From: Patescibacteria group bacterium
GTDB lineage: Bacteria; Patescibacteriota; Microgenomatia; UBA1406; GWC2-37-13
Reading direction: 5' to 3'
Length of the DNA: 64,000 bases
Assembly (NCBI GenBank): GCA_026004415.1
Contig: BPJC01000003.1
Location: 113,178 to 177,177, forward strand
Shown here: positions 18,098-27,744 of the stretch, piece by piece
Layout: every line of letters starts with the position of its first letter
Numbering within the stretch: position 1 is the stretch's first letter
Notes under the pieces: model-generated
Told to the model about the DNA's origin: nothing
What the model saw: the letters and a program-made list of their open reading frames with translations, nothing else
The model's database searches: none
Position numbers and translations under genes: made by a program

Positions 18098-19274
18098 TTT
18101 CTATTTCATAAAGATCTGCATAAGGATTGTTGTTGTTATTAAGGTTTATTAACAAAAAGATATTTCCCCTCGGTGAGGATGATATAAAGTTTTTTTCAAA
18201 AGGACCGGAGTATACTACAATACTGTTTTCTCCGTCTGCATCAACAACCTTTATTTGATTTCCTTCAATAAATATAATATGTTGAGAATCTGTATGCCAT
18301 ACTGCTTTGTTTTCAATATCAATGTTTTCCAATGGCTTTATAAGGTAGTTTTTATCATTTTTTTTATCGTAGATATAAACTTTGTTTTTGACAATATTTC
18401 TATGGTTTAGTGTGTCTTTTGAAATTGGTAGTGTTGGTTTGATTGCCAAAGGTAATTCCGCATCGCTTTTGGCCTTATAGAGTATTTTGTTCTCGTCAGG
18501 TGATATTTTTAGAATATCAGCGCTATTTGAGGCTATTGTTTGAAGTTCTTTTGGGAAGCTTTTTATTATTAGGCTTTTTTCTTTTTGTATTTCTTCATTC
18601 CAGTTAGTCTGTAGTTGATCTTTATCTATGTTTGCAAATGTCTCTTTAGTTTTTAAGTCGACTAAAAGGTTTTCTTTTTCATATTCTATAAGTAATTGAG
18701 TAAAATCTGGAGACGGACTAAGTTTTAAATGATTTAAGTCAACTGAGTCTGTAGCAAAAGTTGTTTGAATGTTTATAATTGGGTCTATTCCTTTTTGTAG
18801 TGATATTATTGGTGATTCTAGATTTAGAAGAACTAAGTTGTTTTTATTGTCAGAGTTGATAAGATTATCAGTTAATACTATAAATTGAGGTACATTATCA
18901 AGTTGTACTATTTTTTTAATCCCAATTGATGTTAATGGTTTAAGTCCTGGATTTTTAGAAAAAAGATGAGCATGTAAACTTAAAACTACACCTTCTGTTA
19001 AGTTTATGTTTTTTTGCCAAGATGTATAACCATCAGATGTTATTTTTATTGTGTAATTGCCAGGTTTTAAGTTAAGATTTTGATCTGTAACTCCTTTGAA
19101 TTCATCATTAATATAAATTTTGCTTGCTTTTGGTTGTGAGCTAATTGATACAATACCAGTACTTGTAATTGTTACTTTCTCTGAATCGAATCTATATCCT
19201 TTGGCAAAAAATACGAACGATAGCAAAGCTATTAAAAATAAGGTTAATGTGATTACTCTGTAAATATTTTTCAT
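18090..19274 (-). CDS. PEGA-domain membrane protein with propeller-like C-terminus
   Basis: A 394-residue protein with an N-terminal membrane helix (about 7-24) and a PEGA domain at about 45-95 (KASKIYINDEFKGVTD...LKPGNYTIKITSDGYTSWQKNI). A long region follows with repeated strand patterns (HLKLSPSPDFTQLLIEYE, ILKISPDENKILYKAK, HTDSQHIIFIEGNQIKVVDADG) that resemble WD40/TolB-like blades. This is a common CPR arrangement of unknown function. TATAAT on the minus strand (19289-19284) ends 9 nt before the ATG, and the promoter region is shared with mreB. Confidence 0.75.
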   Translation of the reverse strand: MKNIYRVITLTLFLIALLSFVFFAKGYRFDSEKVTITSTGIVSISSQPKASKIYINDEFKGVTDQNLNLKPGNYTIKITSDGYTSWQKNINLTEGVVLSLHAHLFSKNPGLKPLTSIGIKKIVQLDNVPQFIVLTDNLINSDNKNNLVLLNLESPIISLQKGIDPIINIQTTFATDSVDLNHLKLSPSPDFTQLLIEYEKENLLVDLKTKETFANIDKDQLQTNWNEEIQKEKSLIIKSFPKELQTIASNSADILKISPDENKILYKAKSDAELPLAIKPTLPISKDTLNHRNIVKNKVYIYDKKNDKNYLIKPLENIDIENKAVWHTDSQHIIFIEGNQIKVVDADGENSIVVYSGPFEKNFISSSPRGNIFLLINLNNNNNPYADLYEIEIN

Positions 19275-19298
19275 AGAGTTTATATTATACTATATAAT
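19270..19298 (+). promoter_or_regulatory. Bidirectional promoter mreB / PEGA gene
   Basis: Plus strand: weak -35 TTCATA (19270-19275), 17 bp, TATAAT (19293-19298), 10 nt before the mreB ATG. Minus strand: TATAAT (19289-19284), 9 nt before the PEGA gene ATG. Only 34 bp separate the two start codons, so the two promoters overlap and may compete. Confidence 0.55.
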
Positions 19299-19308
19299 AC
19301 TACATAGT

Positions 19309-20316
19309 ATGTTTTTTAATTATAAACTTGGCATTGATTTAGGCACAGCAAATGTGCTTATATATTTGGAGAAAAAAGGTATTGTGTTGAATGAACCCAC
19401 AGTAGTTGCTTATAGGATTGATAATAAAGAGGTTCTTGCAGTTGGTAATGAAGCCAAACAAATGTTAGGTAGAACACCTAATAATATTATTGCAGATAGA
19501 CCGTTAAGAGATGGTGTGATCGCTGATTACAAGATAACCTCTTCAATGATTAGATATTTTTTAAAAAAAGCTTTGGGAAGAGGTTTTGTTTCTGATGTTA
19601 TGATTTCAATTCCTGGTGGTGCTACTCAAGTTGAAAAAAGAGCTGTTGTCTCTGCCTGTAAACAAACAGGCGCTAAAAATGTTTATTTAATAGAAGAACC
19701 TTTAGCCGCCGCTATTGGAGCTGGTCTACCTATATCTGAACCTTCTGGAAATATGATTGTTAATTTAGGTGGAGGAACATCTGAGATTGCAATAATATCT
19801 TTAGGTCAATTAGTAGCCTATAAAACCGTTAGAGTTGGCGGGACTAAGCTAGATCTTTCAATTATGGATTATCTTCGTAGAGAAAGAAACTTTCTCGTTG
19901 GTGAAAGAACAGCAGAGGAGATAAAGATTAAAGTAGGAACAGCTTTTATAGATGATGAAACAGATTTAAAAAAAATGGAAGTAAAAGGTCGAGATTTTTA
20001 CACTGGTTTGCCAAAAACGATAGAGGTAACAGAAGAAGAGATCAAAAAAGCATTAGATAAGAATTTAAAATCAATATTAGAAGGTGTTAAGTCTGTTTTG
20101 GGTCAAGCACCGCCTGAACTATCTGCTGATATAGTTGAGAAAGGTATAGTTTTATCAGGAGGAACTGCAATGTTAAATAATATGGATAAGTTTATTTCTT
20201 ATTATACAGGTGTACCAGCATTTGTTGTTGAGGATCCTCTTTTTTGCGTAATAAAAGGTATCGGAATTATTGTAGAACATTTAGATAGTTACAAGAAATC
20301 TATTTTAAGCCCATAG
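19309..20316 (+). CDS. mreB: Rod-shape actin homologue MreB
   Basis: A 335-residue actin-fold ATPase with the phosphate-1 motif GIDLGTANVLIYLEKKGIVLNEP, the connecting and phosphate-2 segment VNLGGGTSEIAIISLG, and the adenosine motif GIVLSGGTAMLNN. MreB polymerises on the inner membrane and guides cell-wall synthesis. Full length. mreC, mreD and rodA are not adjacent, unlike the usual cluster. It is transcribed from the bidirectional promoter with the PEGA gene. Confidence 0.97.
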   Translation: MFFNYKLGIDLGTANVLIYLEKKGIVLNEPTVVAYRIDNKEVLAVGNEAKQMLGRTPNNIIADRPLRDGVIADYKITSSMIRYFLKKALGRGFVSDVMISIPGGATQVEKRAVVSACKQTGAKNVYLIEEPLAAAIGAGLPISEPSGNMIVNLGGGTSEIAIISLGQLVAYKTVRVGGTKLDLSIMDYLRRERNFLVGERTAEEIKIKVGTAFIDDETDLKKMEVKGRDFYTGLPKTIEVTEEEIKKALDKNLKSILEGVKSVLGQAPPELSADIVEKGIVLSGGTAMLNNMDKFISYYTGVPAFVVEDPLFCVIKGIGIIVEHLDSYKKSILSP

Positions 20317-20506
20317 TAACAAATTTTATTGTGTTCATACACAGTGATAGATGTTTTTTAAAGATTTTAAATTTGGAAATCAGGACCTAATTTTACAATT
20401 TGAATTTATTAGTATTTATATTAATTATTTTTCAAATTAAAAGTCTAAAATTAAAAAAATTTTTTATACATAATTTGTTTTATTTGAAAATTTAAATTAG
20501 AAATAT

Positions 20507-21292
20507 ATGTTTAAAGAATTAACTAGTGTTTTTAGTTTATTAAAATCAGACAAGTTCTTGGATAGTTATGAGAGTGTCCTATATTTAATAAATAAAGGAA
20601 GAGACAAAAATAGGAAATTTACTCACATTGTTTCTATTAATCCTGAAATAATGGTTTTATCTTTTTTTAATAAAGAGTTTAGAGGGGTTATTAGAAAGGC
20701 TCAATTTTTAATAGCTGATGGTGTGGGGGTTGTTGTAGCGGCAAAAATCTTATATAACAGAAAATTGGTTAGAGTAACAGGTTCTGGTTTAATAGAAAAA
20801 ATATTAAATTCGGCTAAAATTGGTAGCTTTAGAGTTCTATTAATTGGAGGGAGGCCTGGTTTAGCAAAGAAGATCTCTGATTGCTATAATAGCAAATCAA
20901 AAAAAATTTTTTGTTTAGGTATTGAAGGAATTAAAGATATAAAAAATGTTAAAAAAAAAGAAATTAAAGAAATAAAATCAATAGTTTCCAGTTTTAAGCC
21001 CCATATTGTTTTTTTGGCTTTTGGTTCTCCAAATCAAGAGATCTTTGCTTGGAGATATAGAGATTTGTTTGATAAAAACATTGTTGTGGGAGTTGGTGGT
21101 GGTTTTGATTATCTTGGTGGTGTTGTTCCTAGGGCTCCAAAATTGCTTCGCAAATATGGTTTAGAATGGCTTTTTAGGTTGATTGTTCAGCCAAAAAGGG
21201 TTTTTCGACAAGCTCGATTGTTAGTGTTTGTTTTGTTTATATTAATCTTATATGTATATTATAGTTTTAAAAAAGTTTTTGGCAATAAATGA
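20507..21292 (+). CDS. WecG/TagA/CpsF family glycosyltransferase (GT26)
   Basis: A 261-residue protein with ADGVGVVVAAKIL, RVTGSGLIEKIL, FRVLLIGGRPGLAKK, FLAFGSPNQEIFAWRYRD and VGVGGGFDYLGGVVPRAPK, the hallmarks of the GT26 family. These enzymes transfer N-acetylmannosamine or related sugars onto lipid-linked intermediates for wall teichoic acid or capsule synthesis. A hydrophobic C-terminal segment probably tethers it to the membrane. It overlaps the next gene by 4 bp (ATGA), suggesting translational coupling. The exact sugar is not predictable from sequence. Confidence 0.92.
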   Translation: MFKELTSVFSLLKSDKFLDSYESVLYLINKGRDKNRKFTHIVSINPEIMVLSFFNKEFRGVIRKAQFLIADGVGVVVAAKILYNRKLVRVTGSGLIEKILNSAKIGSFRVLLIGGRPGLAKKISDCYNSKSKKIFCLGIEGIKDIKNVKKKEIKEIKSIVSSFKPHIVFLAFGSPNQEIFAWRYRDLFDKNIVVGVGGGFDYLGGVVPRAPKLLRKYGLEWLFRLIVQPKRVFRQARLLVFVLFILILYVYYSFKKVFGNK

Positions 21293-22185
21293 AGTTTTCA
21301 AATTCAGTTTATTTAGAGTTGAATTACTGGCGTTTTTTTGAGTATTTTCCTACAACTGTAGAATTGTGGTTGGTTATGCCTTTTGAAATATCTTTTAAGC
21401 AATTTATGTCTAGATTAGAGAAGTTAAAAGGAATTGAAATACTTAAGATCGGTAATGAGGATCGTGTTGTGATAAAAAGATATAAGGATAAGATTAGATC
21501 TTTTTTAAACAGACGAGAAATTTTTAGAAAAAAGATAAACAATCCGCGATTGAAGGTTTTTTTGATGCTGGCTAAAAAGATTGGTTTTACTTCTTTAATA
21601 GGATTATCTGGATCTTTGGCTTACGGAGTAGCAAAAACTTCTGACGATTTTGATCTGTTTGTAATTACCCAAAAAAATAGATTATGGATCTCAAGATTTG
21701 TTTTAAACATTTTAGCAGTGTTATTATTTTTGAAGAGGAAAACAAATGTAAAAAAAGCAAAGGACAAGGTTTGTTTAAATCTTTTTTTTGACTTTTCATC
21801 ATTAAAGATTAGTAAAATTAAACAAACTGAGTATGTAGCTCGTGAGATAATATCCTTAAGGGTATATTATGATAATAACAATACTTGGTTGTCGTTCATA
21901 AATCAAAATAGATGGATATATAGTTTTTTTCCAAATTTTAAAAACCACCTAGATTTTGCTTATGATTTAGATTTTTCCTTTAAAACAAATAGGACAGTCT
22001 TTGATTTTTTTATTGATTATTTAAATATTTTTTTAGGAAAACTCCAATTAATTAAAATTAAACATAATAAGATTAAAAATGAAAAAATTTTTAAGTCTCA
22101 GCTTTGGTTTCATCCTAATGATTTTGAAAAGTTTTATGAGAAATTAAGGTTAAAGGCTTTGTATATGTCAGAAAATAATTTATAG
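21289..22185 (+). CDS. Nucleotidyltransferase-like protein
   Basis: A 298-residue protein whose centre carries LIGLSGSLAYGVAKTSDDFDLFVIT. This is the G-S and D-x-D signature of the polymerase-beta-like nucleotidyltransferase fold. The remainder is Lys/Phe-rich with some hydrophobic stretches and is not recognised. It is translationally coupled to the GT26 gene (ATGA overlap), so a role in cell-surface glycan synthesis is an inference from context. Its 3' end is 1 bp from the convergent membrane-protein gene. Confidence 0.7.
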   Translation: MKFSNSVYLELNYWRFFEYFPTTVELWLVMPFEISFKQFMSRLEKLKGIEILKIGNEDRVVIKRYKDKIRSFLNRREIFRKKINNPRLKVFLMLAKKIGFTSLIGLSGSLAYGVAKTSDDFDLFVITQKNRLWISRFVLNILAVLLFLKRKTNVKKAKDKVCLNLFFDFSSLKISKIKQTEYVAREIISLRVYYDNNNTWLSFINQNRWIYSFFPNFKNHLDFAYDLDFSFKTNRTVFDFFIDYLNIFLGKLQLIKIKHNKIKNEKIFKSQLWFHPNDFEKFYEKLRLKALYMSENNL

Positions 22186-22186
22186 T

Positions 22187-22633
22187 TTAAGATCTTACAT
22201 TTTTTTTGATATTTTTTGTTATAAAAAGAAGCATTAAGAAGGTTATGCTTCCGAATAAACAGGGAGAAAGGTATGGGGTTTTTATAAGATTGCCAGCACA
22301 AGAGTTGTAGTCTTTTTTTGCATAATAGTTTAGGAACTCTAGTGCAACATTGTACCAGCCAAAAATATTGGCTCCTATTAATGCCCAATAAAAATGCTTT
22401 AAGTAGTTGTTTTCTTTTTTTATTTTTAAATTAAACCAGATTAAAAATATTATAAAGCCTAACATTCCTAGAAAGCATGGTGATAATACTGGATTGTTTG
22501 TAAAAACTCCTTTGAGTTTAAATATGGTTTTTTCGTTGTTATAAAAGTATAAAAGATCGTTTAAAAATGTGCTGGTTGATATAATAACTCCTAAGACTAA
22601 AAGATAGTTAATAAGTTTAAGTTTGGTTTTCAT
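22187..22633 (-). CDS. Four-helix membrane protein with repeated SPC motif
   Basis: About 148 residues with four predicted membrane helices. A motif occurs twice: NPVLSPCFLGMLGFIIFL in the first half and TPYLSPCLFGSITFLMLLFI in the second. An extra Cys (YNSCAGN) lies between them. The paired Cys before membrane helices recall vitamin K epoxide reductase/DsbB-like thiol proteins, but a clear CxxC is absent, so I leave it unnamed. I use the ATG at 22633; an upstream in-frame start would lie inside tRNA-Ser. The ATG is only 8 nt after the tRNA 3' end. Confidence 0.6.
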   Translation of the reverse strand: MKTKLKLINYLLVLGVIISTSTFLNDLLYFYNNEKTIFKLKGVFTNNPVLSPCFLGMLGFIIFLIWFNLKIKKENNYLKHFYWALIGANIFGWYNVALEFLNYYAKKDYNSCAGNLIKTPYLSPCLFGSITFLMLLFITKNIKKNVRS

Positions 22634-22641
22634 TTTAAAGG

Positions 22642-22730
22642 CGGAGGAGGTGGGATTCGAACCCACGCCCCGGAGTTTACCCGAGAACGGTTTAGCAAAC
22701 CGTCGCCTTTGACCACTCGGCCACTCCTCC
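22642..22730 (-). tRNA. tRNA-Ser(GCT)
   Basis: Acceptor GGAGGAG/CTCCTCC, anticodon stem-loop CGGTTTGCTAAACCG with anticodon GCT, a long variable arm as expected for serine, and T arm GTGGG TTCGAAT CCCAC. No encoded CCA. It lies 8 nt upstream of the membrane-protein gene on the same strand. Confidence 0.95.
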
Positions 22731-22820
22731 TATATTTCACTATTTTATATTATTTTAATCTAATTTGGAAATTAAGATTGCAATATTTTATAATATAATC
22801 ATCAAAATCGGTAATGTTTT

Positions 22821-22894
22821 GTCCCTATAGTTCAACTGGATAGAACATCAGGTTGCGGACCTGAAGGTTGGAGGTTCAAATCCTCCTGGGGACG
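22821..22894 (+). tRNA. tRNA-Arg(GCG)
   Basis: Acceptor GTCCCTA/TGGGGAC, anticodon stem TCAGG/CCTGA with loop TTGCGGA (anticodon GCG), T arm GGAGG TTCAAAT CCTCC. It reads CGC and CGU with a G34 anticodon instead of the usual bacterial ACG (inosine). No encoded CCA. Confidence 0.93.
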
Positions 22895-22901
22895 CTCAGC
22901 A

Positions 22902-22975
22902 GGGCGCGTGGCGTAATTTGGTAGCGCAGCGGTCTCCAAAACCGCAGGTTGCAGGTTCGAGTCCTGCCGCGCCTG
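22902..22975 (+). tRNA. tRNA-Trp(CCA)
   Basis: Anticodon stem-loop CGGTCTCCAAAACCG with anticodon CCA. T arm GCAGG TTCGAGT CCTGC. Acceptor GGGCGCG/CGCGCCT with a G-U first pair. The gene starts 7 nt after tRNA-Arg. No encoded 3' CCA. Confidence 0.92.
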
Positions 22976-22996
22976 CTTGAAATTTAAAATAGTTTT

Positions 22997-23087
22997 GGAA
23001 GGATGCCGGAGTGGACGAACGGGCTCGCCTGGAGAGCGAGTTTCCGAAATAAAATTCGGAACGGGGGTTCGAATCCCCCTCCTTCCG
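22997..23087 (+). tRNA. tRNA-Ser(GGA)
   Basis: Acceptor GGAAGGA/TCCTTCC, anticodon stem CTCGC/GCGAG with loop CTGGAGA (anticodon GGA), a long variable arm (TTTCCGAAATAAAATTCGGA), T arm GGGGG TTCGAAT CCCCC. No encoded CCA. Confidence 0.94.
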
Positions 23088-23091
23088 CCCT

Positions 23092-23164
23092 GGTGGTTGT
23101 AGCTCAATGGTAGAGCACCAGCCTGTGGAGCTGGGTGTTGCGGGTTCGAATCCCGTCAGCCACC
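23092..23164 (+). tRNA. tRNA-His(GTG)
   Basis: Acceptor GTGGTTG/CAGCCAC with an encoded extra G at position -1 facing C73, the identity element of tRNA-His. Anticodon stem-loop CCAGCCTGTGGAGCTGG contains anticodon GTG. It lies 4 nt after tRNA-Ser(GGA). No encoded CCA. Confidence 0.95.
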
Positions 23165-23198
23165 CAAGATTTATATTAAAATTTAGATTAAAGAATAA

Positions 23199-23771
23199 AT
23201 GTACCCAAAAAATTTTTATGAAAATCTAAACTTAAACTTGTTTTTTAATAATAAACTTTTTCAACTTGTTTTTGTATTATTGGTTTCTATTGTTTTGTAC
23301 AGATTTTTAACGAAGTATATCTTGAAACTGTTTTTTAATTTTGCCTATCGTAATATTAAGGATGAGGAAAAAAAGCAAAAGATTAAAACTGTTGTTGTTT
23401 TATTAAACAATGTTATAAAAACAATTATACTAGTTGTAGTATTGGTTGTTGTTTTTGATATATTAGGCTTTAACATAGCTCCAATATTAACAGGCGCAGG
23501 AATTGTTGGTCTAGCAGTTTCTTTTGGATCTCAGTCTATAGTAAAAGATATAGTCTCTGGAATTTTTATAATACTTGAGAATCAGATTAATGTCGGTGAT
23601 AATGTAAAGATAGGCAGTTATGAGGGGAGGGTAAAGGAGTTAACTTTAAGATCTATTTATCTGATTGATGATGACAAGAATCTGATTATAATCCCTAACT
23701 CTCAGGTTAGTGCTATTCTTAAATATAAAAAAAATAATGAAATCTCTAAAAAGCATTCTAAAAAAGTTTGA
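23199..23771 (+). CDS. mscS: Small-conductance mechanosensitive channel (MscS family)
   Basis: A 190-residue protein with three membrane helices. The pore-lining third helix region reads TGAGIVGLAVSFGSQSIVKDIVSGIFIILE and is followed by the start of the beta domain (INVGDNVKIGSYEGRVKELTLRS...IIIPNSQV). It opens under membrane tension to release osmolytes. The C-terminal cytoplasmic cage domain of the E. coli channel is missing, giving a minimal version as in other small MscS proteins. It starts 34 bp after tRNA-His and overlaps the next gene by 35 bp. Confidence 0.9.
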   Translation: MYPKNFYENLNLNLFFNNKLFQLVFVLLVSIVLYRFLTKYILKLFFNFAYRNIKDEEKKQKIKTVVVLLNNVIKTIILVVVLVVVFDILGFNIAPILTGAGIVGLAVSFGSQSIVKDIVSGIFIILENQINVGDNVKIGSYEGRVKELTLRSIYLIDDDKNLIIIPNSQVSAILKYKKNNEISKKHSKKV

Positions 23772-24024
23772 CCCTACAAAAAACAAATATATATCTAGAG
23801 AGTTTCAGTCTTATGGTATTTATTTGGCCGAGACATTGGGAGATTGGAAAAGAAAAAGTCTGTATATTAAACTAGCAAAAACTCTGCCTAGATCGGTTTT
23901 AGAAAAAGCTTTAAGTTTTGTTAAGGATGCAAATGCGCATAATAAAGGAGCTTTATTTATGTGGAAATTAAAACAAATGGGTGTTTTTAAAAGTGAAAAC
24001 AATAATAAAGACAAAACTACTTGA
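23737..24024 (+). CDS. Conserved small basic protein
   Basis: A protein of about 95 residues starting MKSLKSILKKFDPTKN, with a compact helical pattern (REFQSYGIYLAETLGDWKRK, LYIKLAKTLPRSVLEKALSFV, GALFMWKLKQ). I recall similar small proteins from CPR genomes but know no function. The ATG at 23737 is preferred because the earlier in-frame start lies deeper inside mscS. It overlaps mscS by 35 bp. A promoter for the next gene (TTGACA at 24021) starts at its stop codon. Confidence 0.6.
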   Translation: MKSLKSILKKFDPTKNKYISREFQSYGIYLAETLGDWKRKSLYIKLAKTLPRSVLEKALSFVKDANAHNKGALFMWKLKQMGVFKSENNNKDKTT

Positions 24025-24049
24025 CAAATATTTTTTTGTTGTTAATAAT
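24021..24049 (+). promoter_or_regulatory. Promoter of glutaredoxin Q/N-rich gene
   Basis: TTGACA (24021-24026), 17-bp spacer, AATAAT (24044-24049; TAATAAT from 24043). It lies 6 nt before the ATG at 24056, so the transcript would be leaderless. This fixes the start of the gene at 24056 rather than at an upstream in-frame codon. Confidence 0.65.
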
Positions 24050-24055
24050 GTAAAT

Positions 24056-24979
24056 ATGCAAGTCACAATTTATACAGTACCATATTGTAAATTTTCTCAG
24101 CAAGAAAAAGATTATCTGTTAAGCAAAGGCATAGCTTTCACTGAAAAAAATTTAGAAGAGAACCCTGTATATCTAGATGAAATGCTTAAAATTTCTAATA
24201 ATTTTGCTGGTACACCGGTAACAGTAGTTGTCAAAGATGATGGTTCGCAGGTAGTTGTCAAAGGATTTAATCAGCAAGAACTGGATTCAGCTATAGGTAA
24301 AGAGGCTGGCGTTAATTTGATAGGAAATAATAATGATGTCAACCAAGCTAATGTTAGTTCCCAGGTTATAAGCTCTCAGCAAGATCAAACTCAACAAACT
24401 CCTCAACAATCTTCACAAACTGCTGGAAATGTAAGCAGTAATTCAGGAGTTGTATCAGATAATAGTGTTATAGCTGATAATCAGCAGGTTCAAGCTGGTG
24501 TAAATCAACAACAAAATCAAAATAGTGATATCGTTAATCAGATGTTGTCATCTTTATCAGGATCCAATGATGTAAATCAAGATTTAGTTAGTCAAATTAA
24601 TCAAGTTCCTCAAAATCAAACTGTCGGTGTGCAAAATCAAAATGTTGAGCAACAAACTAATGTAATGAGTACGCAGACTGATCAGTCACAAGCTCAGCAG
24701 GCGTCACAGACTCAAGGAACTCAAGCAGAAGTTGATCTTCAACCAGGTGGAGATCAGACTGCGTCTAAATCTGATCAGAGTAATCAATTGCAAGAGTTGT
24801 TAAATAAATTAAATACAGTTAACCAAACGGGTCAGACTCAGGCTGTAGTTGGACAAGGCCAGAATGCAACTAACCAGGAACAGGTTCAAAATCAAGATCA
24901 AAATCTTAGTAATGCAAATCAGTCAGCTGATAGTCCTCAATCTTCTGGAGATTTGCCTGATTTTAATAAAAACTCTTGA
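24056..24979 (+). CDS. Glutaredoxin-like domain with long Q/N-rich tail
   Basis: A 307-residue protein. Residues 1-75 form a glutaredoxin-type thioredoxin fold: MQVTIYTVPYCKFSQQEKDY at the start, then NFAGTPVTVVVKDDGSQVVVKGFNQQELD with the cis-Pro. The active site is C-K-F-S, a monothiol variant of CPYC. The remaining roughly 230 residues are low complexity, dominated by Gln, Asn, Ser, Val and Asp with no hydrophobic core, resembling a prion-like disordered tail. No signal peptide is seen, so it is probably cytoplasmic. The fusion and its function are not known to me. Confidence 0.7.
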   Translation: MQVTIYTVPYCKFSQQEKDYLLSKGIAFTEKNLEENPVYLDEMLKISNNFAGTPVTVVVKDDGSQVVVKGFNQQELDSAIGKEAGVNLIGNNNDVNQANVSSQVISSQQDQTQQTPQQSSQTAGNVSSNSGVVSDNSVIADNQQVQAGVNQQQNQNSDIVNQMLSSLSGSNDVNQDLVSQINQVPQNQTVGVQNQNVEQQTNVMSTQTDQSQAQQASQTQGTQAEVDLQPGGDQTASKSDQSNQLQELLNKLNTVNQTGQTQAVVGQGQNATNQEQVQNQDQNLSNANQSADSPQSSGDLPDFNKNS

Positions 24980-25060
24980 TAAATAATTTTATTTGCAAAA
25001 TTAATAAGATATAAGTTATAATTTATAAATTATTATTTTGTTTTCCTATTTAGATTATCT

Positions 25061-25642
25061 ATGATAGAAAAAACTTTTGTTCTTTTAAAACCAGACGCAG
25101 TTAAAAGAGGTCTTGTTGGAAATATTATAAGTAGATTTGAAAGAGTAGGGCTTAAGATAGTGGCGTGTAAATTTATACAACCAAGTAGAGAGTTGGCTGA
25201 AAAGCATTATCCATTAGAAAGAAGAGAATTTGTAGAAGGAATCGGTAAAAAAACTTTAGAAAATTATAGAGAAATGGGGATTGATCCTGTAAAGGAAATC
25301 GGAGTCTCTGATCCATATGAGATCGGAAAGATTGTTAGAGGTTGGTTGATTGATTTTATTATATCAGATCCAGTATTGGCAATTGTATTGGAAGGTCCGG
25401 GTGCTGTTGAGATCGTACGAAAATTAGTTGGGCATACATTGCCTGTAAAGGCTGATCCTGGAACTATAAGAGGAGATCTTTCTTTTGACTCTGCTTTTTT
25501 TGCTAATGCAAAAAAAAGGCCTATTAAAAACTTAATACATGCGTCAGGAAATTTTGAAGAGGCTGAGTATGAGATCTCTCTTTGGTTTACCAAAGATGAG
25601 ATTTACAATTATAAAAGAGCAGAAGAGGAAGTTATGTACTAA
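25061..25642 (+). CDS. ndk: Nucleoside-diphosphate kinase
   Basis: A 193-residue protein beginning EKTFVLLKPDAVKRGLVGNIISRFE, with GPGAVEIVRKLVGHT, DPGTIRGDL and the phospho-histidine segment KNLIHASG. NDK transfers the gamma phosphate between nucleoside di- and triphosphates. It is longer than the usual 140-150 residues because of an insertion after residue 60 (GKKTLENYREMGIDPVKE), seen in some bacterial and archaeal forms. The next gene, dut, follows by 8 bp, so the pair serves nucleotide metabolism. Confidence 0.95.
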   Translation: MIEKTFVLLKPDAVKRGLVGNIISRFERVGLKIVACKFIQPSRELAEKHYPLERREFVEGIGKKTLENYREMGIDPVKEIGVSDPYEIGKIVRGWLIDFIISDPVLAIVLEGPGAVEIVRKLVGHTLPVKADPGTIRGDLSFDSAFFANAKKRPIKNLIHASGNFEEAEYEISLWFTKDEIYNYKRAEEEVMY

Positions 25643-25650
25643 ACTTATTG

Positions 25651-26079
25651 ATGAATATAAAAATAAAGAGAATAGATAAAACTTTGCCATTGCCTGAGTA
25701 TCAAACAAAGGGATCAGTTGGTTTTGATCTTTATGCGCGTGAGAAAACTGTTGTTCAGCCATTTGTTCCTTGTTTAATTCCATTAAATATAATTGTTAAA
25801 GTACCTAAAGGTTATTTGTTCTTATTGGCAAGTAGAAGCTCTTTGCCGATTAAAAAAGGATTATTAATACCTAATGGTGTCGGTATTATTGATCAGGATT
25901 ATTGTGGTGAAGAGGATGAAATCAAACTTCAGGTAGTTAATTTTACCCAGAAGGATGTTATTGTTGAAAAAGGAGAGAGAATAGCTCAAGGGATTCTTGT
26001 AAAAATAAGCAGACCAAATTTGATAGAAGTAGAGCAGATGAATAAGAAAAGTAGAGGAGGTTTTGGCTCTACAGGTTAG
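25651..26079 (+). CDS. dut: dUTPase family protein
   Basis: A 142-residue trimeric dUTPase-fold protein with GSVGFDLYA (motif 1), LASRSSLPIKKGL (motif 2), PNGVGIIDQDYCGEEDEI (motif 3), ERIAQGIL (motif 4) and a C-terminal RGGFGSTG (motif 5, the P-loop-like flap). It hydrolyses dUTP to dUMP and so supplies thymidylate synthesis while keeping uracil out of DNA. The ATG at 25651 is preferred to a TTG just before it. The 3' end is 8 bp from the convergent ATPase operon. Confidence 0.93.
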   Translation: MNIKIKRIDKTLPLPEYQTKGSVGFDLYAREKTVVQPFVPCLIPLNIIVKVPKGYLFLLASRSSLPIKKGLLIPNGVGIIDQDYCGEEDEIKLQVVNFTQKDVIVEKGERIAQGILVKISRPNLIEVEQMNKKSRGGFGSTG

Positions 26080-26087
26080 TATATAAA

Positions 26088-27705
<1,618 letters not shown>

Positions 27706-27744
27706 TTAAAGAAATTTATATTAGTATATTGTTCTATTTGTTTT

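Noticed and set aside
22832-23107. 91-residue minus-strand ORF across the tRNA cluster
   Set aside because: It is a translation of tRNA genes (repeated GGxRxxxP-like peptides come from antisense T arms), a common annotation artefact.
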